A stretch of 64,000 bases of DNA from Microbacteriaceae bacterium VKM Ac-2855. Its GTDB lineage: Bacteria > Actinomycetota > Actinomycetes > Actinomycetales > Microbacteriaceae. Where the stretch lies: NCBI GenBank assembly GCA_013204985.1, contig JABMLG010000006.1:124001-188000 (forward strand), given 5' to 3'. Positions 57,734 through 64,000 of this stretch are shown here, piece by piece. Under the pieces are notes generated by a model. It was given only the letters and a program-made list of their open reading frames with translations. It did no database searches and was not told the origin of the DNA. Within the stretch, counting starts at the first letter, position 1, and each line of letters begins with the position of its first letter. Made by a program: the position numbers and the translations under genes.

Positions 57734-58401
57734 CCTCGGTGTTCGAAGAGGCTCTCGGCGCGGACTTCCAGCGCCTGCATCCGATGATGCGCCGCCGATT
57801 CGGCGTCGGCCTCGATGCGGCGGAGGCCTGTATCGGCCGGGGTGTGATGACGTCGATCCGTCGAGGACCGTGGTGGACGATTCCGTTTCTGCAGATCGGA
57901 CGACTCCGCAACATTCTCGTGCCCGACATCGGGGAGGACGTGGCGTTCACGATCGAGAACTACCCGTACCGCGACCGCTTCGGCCGAGAGACGGTGACGT
58001 TCGTCCGCACCTACTCGGTCAGGCCCCGTCGCACGGCACGCTTCGACGCCACGATGGTGCTGGTCGAGGGGCGGGTGGTGGACTATCTCGGCTCCCACCA
58101 GCACCTCGCCGTCGACCTCGACCTCGCCGTCGACGAGCGCGGCGGCCTGCTGCTCACCTCGCACGAGCAGCGTTTCTACGAAGGCCCCCTGGCCTTCCGC
58201 TTCCCGATGCTGTTCAGCGGCAGCGCGACGTTGCACGAGTACTGGTCCGACGAGGACGAGTCGTTCCACGTCGACCTCGCGGTGCGCAACCGCGTATTCG
58301 GCTTCCTCTTCGGCTACTCGGGAACGTTCACGGCCGAGTGGGTGCCCGCGACGGATGCCCCGGCGCACCTCAAGCCCACACGCACGGAGATCCGGACCTA
58401 G
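57730..58401 (+). CDS. DUF4166 domain protein
   Basis: 223 aa, soluble beta-rich protein. TSVFEEALGADFQRLHPMMRRRFG and FGRETVTFVRTYSV match DUF4166, often found with SRPBCC or SDR proteins. ATG 57730 overlaps the preceding stop, so its translation may depend on the frame-damaged upstream gene. Convergent with the DUF1684 gene (4-nt overlap). Confidence 0.8.
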   Translation: MTSVFEEALGADFQRLHPMMRRRFGVGLDAAEACIGRGVMTSIRRGPWWTIPFLQIGRLRNILVPDIGEDVAFTIENYPYRDRFGRETVTFVRTYSVRPRRTARFDATMVLVEGRVVDYLGSHQHLAVDLDLAVDERGGLLLTSHEQRFYEGPLAFRFPMLFSGSATLHEYWSDEDESFHVDLAVRNRVFGFLFGYSGTFTAEWVPATDAPAHLKPTRTEIRT

Positions 58402-59180
58402 GCGGCGATCCGCACCGCACGCTCACCGGCCGTCACCGCGACATCGAGCCGGTTCTGCGCCGGGGGGAGAGGGCAGTTGTAGTGCGGCGAGAATCCGCAC
58501 GGCGGCACGTAGGCGCGGTTGAAATCGAGGAGCACCGTGCCGGGGGTGCCCGCATCCGCGGTGCCGTCGAGGCGCTGCACGATCAGGAACCGGCCCGTGG
58601 GGTAGCTGGCGAGCGCCGGATCCGTGCTGCGGTTCGTCAGATCACCGAAGGGGACGAGCAGGCTCCCGCCGTTGTCGAACGCCGCGATCACGTACTCGTG
58701 CGGTTCACCGTCGGCGTCGAGGAGCGAGAAGGTGATGTCGCCGGGCACGACCAGGTCGCGGGTGACCCCGTTGTCGTGCAGGTGCTCGAAGGGGATCGTG
58801 CGATCCTGGTCGACCGGTTCGAACCATGCCTCGACGACCCAGGCCGCATCGAAGGGGAACGACTCGATGCCCTCGAAGCCGATGATCGACGGCGCAGCCG
58901 AATCCCAGAGCCGGTAGCCGTACTGGTCCTCACCGGTGTCGAGATCCTCGCGCCGCATCCGCGTGAGCGAAACGCTCGCGGGTCGCCCGGCGAGCGCCTC
59001 CTCGTCCGTCACCACGGAGCCGACATCGAGCCATCGCGTCTCGATCAGCGCGAGGTCACCCCGGGGAGCGGTGACGCGGGCGAGACGGCGATCTCGCCAT
59101 GTCTCCCAGCCGGCGCGTGCCGATTCCGTGACGTCCAGAGGAGCGCGTGAGGGGGCGGTGGGGGAGCTGATGCTGACCAT
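58398..59180 (-). CDS. DUF1684 domain protein
   Basis: 260 aa. The C-terminal signature VLLDFNRAYVPPCGFSPHYN and CPLPPAQNRL is diagnostic of DUF1684, whose Cys/His/Tyr residues may bind metal. FEPVDQDRTIPFEHLHDNG is the other conserved core. Start ATG 59180 chosen. An in-frame GTG at 59198 would add 6 residues. Function not established. Confidence 0.85.
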   Translation of the reverse strand: MVSISSPTAPSRAPLDVTESARAGWETWRDRRLARVTAPRGDLALIETRWLDVGSVVTDEEALAGRPASVSLTRMRREDLDTGEDQYGYRLWDSAAPSIIGFEGIESFPFDAAWVVEAWFEPVDQDRTIPFEHLHDNGVTRDLVVPGDITFSLLDADGEPHEYVIAAFDNGGSLLVPFGDLTNRSTDPALASYPTGRFLIVQRLDGTADAGTPGTVLLDFNRAYVPPCGFSPHYNCPLPPAQNRLDVAVTAGERAVRIAA

Positions 59181-59228
59181 GCGGGGTGCAACGCCCACGC
59201 GGCCCGGACTGTTCCCCGGATCCGCTAC

Positions 59229-60455
59229 TCAGCCGATGCTCGCGGGAGCCGCCCCGACGCTCCGGCGGCCGCGCAGGTCGGCGATCGCGACGCCCGCCGA
59301 ACCGAGGCAGAGGATGACGACTCCGGGCACGACCAGATCGATCGCGGCGTCGAGCCCGAACGCCGTGGCCAGCGCCCCGGCGGTGACGGCGACGATCGCC
59401 TGAGCGAGGTAGCTGACCAGGTACACGGCCGAGAGCACGCCGCCCCGATGCGCCGGGGGAGCTGCGCGGTTGACCACGCCGAGTCCGCCGCCGAACGCGA
59501 GCGAGTAGCCCACTCCGCCGACCACGCACCAGACGAGCAGCGCCACGAACGAGCCCGTAGCGGCCGTCAGCTCCAGCACGCCCAGACCGAGGATCGACAC
59601 GGCGGCGCCGACGATGATCGAGATGTGCGCCGGGATGTGCTGGAAGGCGATGGCAGCCACACCGATCATCACGGCGGAGACGGCCAGTACCGCCCCGACG
59701 ACGAGCAGGTTCGTGGTTCCGGTGAGCTGACGCGCCATCTGCGCACCGAGCGAGAGGAACAGGGCACCCACCGCGTACGCGACCGAGACGGAGAGCGCGG
59801 AGGCGGCGAATGCGCGGCGCAGGCCCGTCGGGATGCGGAGGGCGCTGGGTCGCCAGCGCGCGGCGCCGGTCGGCCGATCGTCGGGCAGAACGATGAGGAG
59901 GACCGCGGCAGCGATGCCGACGACGCCGAGCACGGTGTAGCTCAGCACGAGTGGAAGCGGCGCGTACTGGGCCAGCCCGCCGGAGAGGAGCAGCGAGAGT
60001 GCGAGACCCGTCGCGGTGGAGGCCGTCGTCATCGACCCGGCGAAGCGCGGATTCGGGCTGGTGCTGCTCTCGACGAGGGCGGCGCTCGCCGCGCCGATCG
60101 CCAGCGCGGTGCCGACGCCCTGCAGAGCGCGGCCGACGTACAGCATGGCGACGTCGCTCGCCAGCGCGAATGCGGCGGCCGAGAGCACGATCAGGATGAT
60201 GCCGGCGAGCATGGCCCGTCGACGACCGATCATGTCCGAGAGGCCGCCGACGAGGAGGAGGGCCAGCAGCAGAGCGACCGGATACGTGCCGAAGATCGTG
60301 GTGATCACGACGGGAGTCAGACCCCACTCCGCCGCATAGCTGGGGTAGAGCACCGATGGTGCGCCGCTGGACCAGAGGCACAGGGCGAGCACGAGCGCGG
60401 CGGCCCAGAAACGGGCGCGGCTGCCGAGCGGGCGGGTGGTGGCGGGTGGGGTCAT
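59229..60455 (-). CDS. MFS transporter, 12-helix
   Basis: 408 aa. Motif A GGLSDMIGRRRAML (about residues 70-83) and an equivalent second half without a clear motif. Drug:H+ antiporter-1-like. Divergent from an HxlR regulator with 64 nt between starts. -10 TACGGT (60462-60467, minus strand) is 6 nt before the ATG, and -35 TTGCAA overlaps the putative operator. Confidence 0.85.
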   Translation of the reverse strand: MTPPATTRPLGSRARFWAAALVLALCLWSSGAPSVLYPSYAAEWGLTPVVITTIFGTYPVALLLALLLVGGLSDMIGRRRAMLAGIILIVLSAAAFALASDVAMLYVGRALQGVGTALAIGAASAALVESSTSPNPRFAGSMTTASTATGLALSLLLSGGLAQYAPLPLVLSYTVLGVVGIAAAVLLIVLPDDRPTGAARWRPSALRIPTGLRRAFAASALSVSVAYAVGALFLSLGAQMARQLTGTTNLLVVGAVLAVSAVMIGVAAIAFQHIPAHISIIVGAAVSILGLGVLELTAATGSFVALLVWCVVGGVGYSLAFGGGLGVVNRAAPPAHRGGVLSAVYLVSYLAQAIVAVTAGALATAFGLDAAIDLVVPGVVILCLGSAGVAIADLRGRRSVGAAPASIG

Positions 60456-60461
60456 GCGGCC

Positions 60462-60513
60462 ACCGTAGACCCCTGAGTTGGAATTGCAAAGTCAGGTCGG
60501 TCCGGCGTAACGT
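60462..60513. promoter_or_regulatory. Divergent MFS/HxlR promoters with probable HxlR operator
   Basis: TTGGAATTGCAA at 60478-60489 is palindromic at 10 of 12 positions and contains the MFS -35 (TTGCAA, minus strand, 16 nt from -10 TACGGT). The regulator's own -10 TAACGT is at 60508-60513, 6 nt before GTG 60520. This stretch is also notably AT-richer than its surroundings. Confidence 0.6.
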
Positions 60514-60519
60514 ACGGAT

Positions 60520-60984
60520 GTGCCCGCTTCGAAGATCACCGATGACCGCTGCTCGATCGCGCGCACGGTCGCCGTGGTCGGCGAGCGCTGGAGCCTTCTG
60601 ATCGTGCGGGATGCGTTCCGGGGCTCACGCACCTTCAGCGAGTTCCGTGCGCGGTTGGGTGTGCCGAGCGACGTGCTGTCGGCGCGGCTCGCGTCGCTGG
60701 TCGAGGCCGGGGTCTTCACCAAGGTGGCGTACCAGGACCCGGGGGAGCGCGAGCGATTCCGTTACGAACTGACCACGAGCGGGCGCGGTCTGCTGCCGTT
60801 GCTCGCCGCGATGATCGAGTGGGGCGACCAGTACCGCCCGCTCGAGGACGGTCCGACGTCGGTGCTCACCGCCGAGGAGTCCGGGGCTGCGCTGCGGATC
60901 GCCTTCGTCGATGCGGACGGCCGCGAGGTGCCGGAGGATGCCGCTCGTCTCTCACCCGGGCCGGGCGCGCGCACGAGCTGGTAG
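60520..60984 (+). CDS. HxlR-family winged-helix regulator
   Basis: 154 aa. CSIARTVAVVGERWSLLIVRD at the N-terminus (with the family Cys about residue 11), FSEFRARLGVPSDVLSARLASL as the recognition helix region, and FRYELTTSGRGLLPLLAAMIEWGD at the end. HxlR proteins often sense electrophiles or redox state through that Cys. Probably controls the divergent MFS pump. GTG start with leaderless promoter. Confidence 0.9.
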   Translation: MPASKITDDRCSIARTVAVVGERWSLLIVRDAFRGSRTFSEFRARLGVPSDVLSARLASLVEAGVFTKVAYQDPGERERFRYELTTSGRGLLPLLAAMIEWGDQYRPLEDGPTSVLTAEESGAALRIAFVDADGREVPEDAARLSPGPGARTSW

Positions 60985-61020
60985 CGCGGTTCGGCGTCGG
61001 CGCCCGCAGCGTGAAAAACC

Positions 61021-61067
61021 CGTCGCCCCGTGGTAGCGGCGGGGCCGGCTACTCGAACGGGGCGACG
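61021..61067 (+). other. Hairpin between HxlR gene and helicase gene
   Basis: 11-nt arms CGTCGCCCCGT (61021-61031) and ACGGGGCGACG (61057-61067) with an inner TAGC/GCTA pair. No T-tract. The helicase -10 candidate TAAACT is downstream at about 61131-61136. Could be a terminator for the regulator gene. Confidence 0.5.
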
Positions 61068-61221
61068 AGTTGGTCTGGTACCGAGCATGCTCCGATCGAC
61101 TGCTGAGCGCAAGAGCGCTTTCTCGAGCGCCTAAACTGGACTGCCTGTTTTCCTGAGGCCCCAGCGCGCATCCGACGCGCTCGACCCTGCAGGAGGCGGC
61201 GAAGCGAGAGGGGCGAGTGCA

Positions 61222-63468
61222 GTGACCGACGGCAAGACCATCCTGGAGACCGAGCTCGCGAGCGAGCGCCGCTACGTCACCGCGCTGTACGCCCGGCTCG
61301 ACGAGCTGACCGAGCAGGCCCGCGACGCGCTCGAGGAGGTGCGCCGCACCAACCCCGGCGGTAACCACCAGAGCCGTTCGGAGCGCGACGCCTACGCACG
61401 CCTCTATGAAGACCGCGTGGCCCAGCTCGCCGGGGCCGGCGACCGGCTGGCCTTCGGTCGACTCGACATGCGCACGGACTCGGACGCGATCTACCGCTAC
61501 ATCGGCCGGATCGGCCTGCGCGACGAGGAGCAGGACGCGCTGCTGCTCGACTGGCGCGCTCCCCAGTCCGCCGCGTTCTATCAGGCGACGGCCGCGAATC
61601 CGATGGGCACCCGCGCGCGCCGCCACCTCACGACTCGTGGACGCGATGTGGTGCGGATCGAGGACGAGGTCTTCGACGAGGAGCTGCTGCGCGAAGGCAG
61701 CGGCCTGCAGGGCGAGGGTGCTCTGATGGCAGCCCTCGGAGCCCAGCGGACCGGGCGGATGCACGACATCGTCGCGACGATCCAGGCGGAACAGGACCGG
61801 ATCATCCGCTCGGAGCTGCGCGGTGTGCTCGTGGTGCAGGGAGGGCCGGGTACCGGCAAGACGGCGGTCGCGCTGCATCGCGCCGCGTATCTGCTGTACT
61901 CGCATCGCGATCGGATCGCGTCCTCCGGCGTTCTGGTCGTGGGCCCGTCGCGCTCCTTCCTGCGCTACATCGAGGCCGTGCTGCCTTCTCTGGGCGAGTC
62001 GGGTGTGGTTCTCTCCACGCTCGGCCAGCTCTACCCGGGCATCGATGTCGTCGAGGACGATGTTCCTGCGGTCGCCCGGGTCAAAGGCTCGGTGCGGATG
62101 GCGGAGCTGCTCAAGCGTGCGGTGCGCTCTCGCGAGCAGGTGCCGAGCGAGACCGTGACGGTGGAGGTGAACGGCGAGCGGCTGCGCATCGAGCCTGCGG
62201 ACATCGAGCAGGCCATCACCAAGGCTCGCGACACCCGGAAGCCGCACAACGAGGCCCGTGTGACCTTCGTCAAGGCGATGCTGGGCCGCCTCACACGCCA
62301 GCTCGCCGATCAACTCCGCTCGCACGGCAATACCGTGGACGAGGCCGACGAGCTGGTACTGCGGGAGGACGTCCGCACCGCCTACGACGTCCGCGTCGCC
62401 CTCAACACGGCCTGGATCCCGCTCACCCCCGAGAAGCTGCTGCACGACCTGTACGCCCGGCCCCAGTGGTTCGCCTCGCTGACCCCGCGGTGGACGGCGC
62501 AGCAGCGCGCCCTCCTGCACCGCGACCGTGACGCCCCGTTCACCGTTTCCGACATCCCGCTGCTCGATGAAGCCGCCGAACTCCTCGGATCGTTCGATGA
62601 CCGAGCGGATGCGCAGAAGCGCGAAGACAAGGAGCAGCGCAAGCGCGACGTGCAGAACGCGGAAGCGGCGATCCGCAACATGGAGGTGGAGGGTCTGATC
62701 AACGCGAAGGACCTCGCTGCCGGTTTCGCCGAACGCCCGGTGCTCGGCAGCACCGCCGAGCGCGCGGCGGCCGACCGCACCTGGACGTACGGTCACGTCG
62801 TGGTCGATGAGGCGCAGGAGCTCTCGCCGATGCAGTGGCGGGTGCTGCTGCGCCGGTGCCCGATGCGGTCGTTCACCATCGTCGGCGACGTCGCGCAGTC
62901 CTCGGGCGCGGCGGGGGCGACGAGCTGGAACGCGGCGCTGGGTGAGACCTTCGGTCGGCAGGGTCGCACGGCCACGGAGCCACCCTGGCGCATCGAAGAG
63001 CTCACGGTGAACTACCGCACGCCCGCGCAGATCGTCGCCTTCGCTGAGCGCACCGCGCGGGAGAACGGCCTCGAGATCACGCCGACCGAGTCGGTGCGTT
63101 CGACGGAGTGGCCCGTCCGCACGGTGCGCGATCGTGGCGACGGCACCCTCGCGGAGCGGGTCGTCGCGACCATCGTGGAGGACCGCGCGATCTCGGCCGA
63201 CGGCACCCTCGCGGTGATCGCGCCGGACGATGAGCTCCCGGCCATCGCGGAGGCCGCGTCGGATCGCTTCGGTGCGGAGGTCGGTCGGGGAGCCCTCGGT
63301 TTGAACCGCGCCATCGCGGTGCTGTCGACCCACGACGCCAAGGGTCTCGAGTTCGACTCGGTGATCGTCGCCCGCCCGCGCATCATCGCGGCGGAGGGCG
63401 ACCGCGGCGCAGCGTCGCTGTACGTCGCGATGACGCGGCCGACTCAGCGACTGACGCTGGTCGAGTGA
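61222..63468 (+). CDS. HelD/HelR-type UvrD-like ATPase
   Basis: 748 aa SF1 ATPase. The N-terminal 100 residues are a charged helical arm (ERRYVTALYARLDELTEQAR), as in HelD proteins that insert into RNA polymerase. Walker A GGPGTGKTAVALHR (about residues 208-221), Walker B VVVDEAQELSPMQW (about 526-539), GDVAQSSGA, and motif VI VAMTRPTQRL at the C-terminus. The family recycles stalled RNA polymerase and in some actinobacteria (HelR) gives rifampicin tolerance. It lacks the nuclease domain of RecB/AddA. GTG start, GAGAGGGG upstream. Confidence 0.87.
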   Translation: MTDGKTILETELASERRYVTALYARLDELTEQARDALEEVRRTNPGGNHQSRSERDAYARLYEDRVAQLAGAGDRLAFGRLDMRTDSDAIYRYIGRIGLRDEEQDALLLDWRAPQSAAFYQATAANPMGTRARRHLTTRGRDVVRIEDEVFDEELLREGSGLQGEGALMAALGAQRTGRMHDIVATIQAEQDRIIRSELRGVLVVQGGPGTGKTAVALHRAAYLLYSHRDRIASSGVLVVGPSRSFLRYIEAVLPSLGESGVVLSTLGQLYPGIDVVEDDVPAVARVKGSVRMAELLKRAVRSREQVPSETVTVEVNGERLRIEPADIEQAITKARDTRKPHNEARVTFVKAMLGRLTRQLADQLRSHGNTVDEADELVLREDVRTAYDVRVALNTAWIPLTPEKLLHDLYARPQWFASLTPRWTAQQRALLHRDRDAPFTVSDIPLLDEAAELLGSFDDRADAQKREDKEQRKRDVQNAEAAIRNMEVEGLINAKDLAAGFAERPVLGSTAERAAADRTWTYGHVVVDEAQELSPMQWRVLLRRCPMRSFTIVGDVAQSSGAAGATSWNAALGETFGRQGRTATEPPWRIEELTVNYRTPAQIVAFAERTARENGLEITPTESVRSTEWPVRTVRDRGDGTLAERVVATIVEDRAISADGTLAVIAPDDELPAIAEAASDRFGAEVGRGALGLNRAIAVLSTHDAKGLEFDSVIVARPRIIAAEGDRGAASLYVAMTRPTQRLTLVE

Positions 63469-63567
63469 CCTTGGTGCGTCAGGGGTGGGGCGGTGGGGTG
63501 GCCGGGTGGGGCGGTCGACTGCAGCGGTCGACTTGGCGTGGCTCGCCGCATCCGCTTGGATGGGGGG

Positions 63568-63942
63568 ATGAGCGATTCTGAACTGACCAAGCCCGAGCTG
63601 GACGCCCCCGACGGCCCGGCGCCCGATTCCCTCGTCGTCGAAGACCTCGTCATCGGCGACGGCGCCGAGGCGCAGCCCGGCTCCACCGTCGACGTGCACT
63701 ACCTGGGCGTCGAGTACGACACCGGCGAGGAGTTCGACTCCTCCTGGAGCCGCAACCAGTCGATCAACTTCCCGCTGAACAACCTCATCCGCGCCTGGCA
63801 GCAGGGTATCCCGGGGATGAAGGTCGGCGGCCGCCGCAAGCTGGTCTGCCCGCCGGCCCTCGCCTACGGACCCGCCGGTGGCGGACACCCGCTCTCGGGC
63901 AAGACACTGATCTTCGTGATCGACCTGCTCGGCGTCAAGTAA
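63568..63942 (+). CDS. FKBP-type peptidyl-prolyl cis-trans isomerase
   Basis: 124 aa, single FKBP domain, cytoplasmic. VDVHYLGVEYDTGEEFDSSW, INFPLNNLIRAWQQGIPGMKVGGRRKLVCPP, ALAYG and LIFVIDLLGV are the binding-pocket segments. GGGGGG just upstream of ATG 63568 as ribosome site. Helps fold proteins by proline isomerisation. Confidence 0.95.
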   Translation: MSDSELTKPELDAPDGPAPDSLVVEDLVIGDGAEAQPGSTVDVHYLGVEYDTGEEFDSSWSRNQSINFPLNNLIRAWQQGIPGMKVGGRRKLVCPPALAYGPAGGGHPLSGKTLIFVIDLLGVK

Positions 63943-63970
63943 CCGTCGAGTCACCGACTCCGAGAGAGGC

Positions 63971-63998
63971 GCGGCGCCCCGTTCATCCGGGGCGCTGC
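63971..63998 (+). terminator. Hairpin after FKBP gene
   Basis: GCGGCGCCCC (63971-63980) and GGGGCGCTGC (63989-63998), one G-T pair, 8-nt loop. The window ends before any T-tract could be seen. Confidence 0.55.
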
Positions 63999-64000
63999 GC

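Noticed and set aside
61068-61221. Rifampicin-associated element upstream of the helicase gene
   Set aside because: I looked for the GGGGCTTGC...GCAAGCCCC type palindrome and found none. Only AGCGC/GCGCT repeats are present.

Overview
The window is chromosomal DNA of a high-GC actinobacterium, most likely a Microbacterium species or close relative in Microbacteriaceae. This is inferred from gene order, protein character, very frequent -10 boxes of the form TANNNT placed 6-7 nt before an ATG/GTG (leaderless mRNAs), and a tmRNA tag ending in FALAA. No database search was possible. No CRISPR array, prophage, transposase or origin was seen. Coding density is high.

Layout. 0.1-5.6 kb: cell-division and ribosome-rescue block (ftsE, ftsX, smpB, ssrA) with an MFS exporter and an SDR gene between smpB and its partner tmRNA. 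5.7-9.5 kb: two GAF-ANTAR antitermination proteins, an unknown protein, a lipoprotein, hisN and tRNA-Lys. 9.7-19.6 kb: MscS channel, alpha/beta hydrolase, a GH15 glycosidase divergent from a zwf paralogue, small hypotheticals, an ArsB/SLC13-like transporter and otsAB (trehalose synthesis). 19.6-33.2 kb: branched-chain amino acid and serine synthesis (ilvD, ilvBNC, serA, leuB, ilvE), interrupted by two membrane proteins and a TetR/MFS efflux pair, and ending with an FAH-family gene. 33.3-43.7 kb: lipoprotein, gltX, a thioredoxin-reductase-like flavoprotein, tRNA-Gln, a methyltransferase, an EthD protein, a large pRiA4b-domain protein, quinone oxidoreductase, CPA1 antiporter and small membrane proteins. 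43.7-52.1 kb: a gamma-glutamylation catabolic cluster (glutamine-synthetase-like ligase, gamma-glutamyl hydrolase, aldehyde dehydrogenase, SDR dehydrogenase, GntR regulator) divergent from an ethanolamine-type permease, followed by a broken second aldehyde dehydrogenase. 52.3-64 kb: aspA, DUF6328, an Ada/AlkA repair fusion, a PrsW-type protease, SRPBCC-DUF4166, DUF1684, an MFS/HxlR pair, a HelD/HelR-like helicase and an FKBP isomerase.

The most interesting items: (1) the 43.7-50.5 kb cluster, whose gene content (alcohol-type dehydrogenase instead of an amine oxidase, plus an ethanolamine-family permease) fits conversion of ethanolamine to glycine through gamma-glutamyl intermediates; (2) a dispersed family of about 75-bp intergenic perfect palindromes (four copies) built on GGGACCCCTCC; (3) three tandem copies of an 80-85 bp unit upstream of leuB; (4) three genes whose frame is broken by 1-2 nt (otsA start, SRPBCC start, second aldehyde dehydrogenase); (5) an atypical codon patch inside ilvD.
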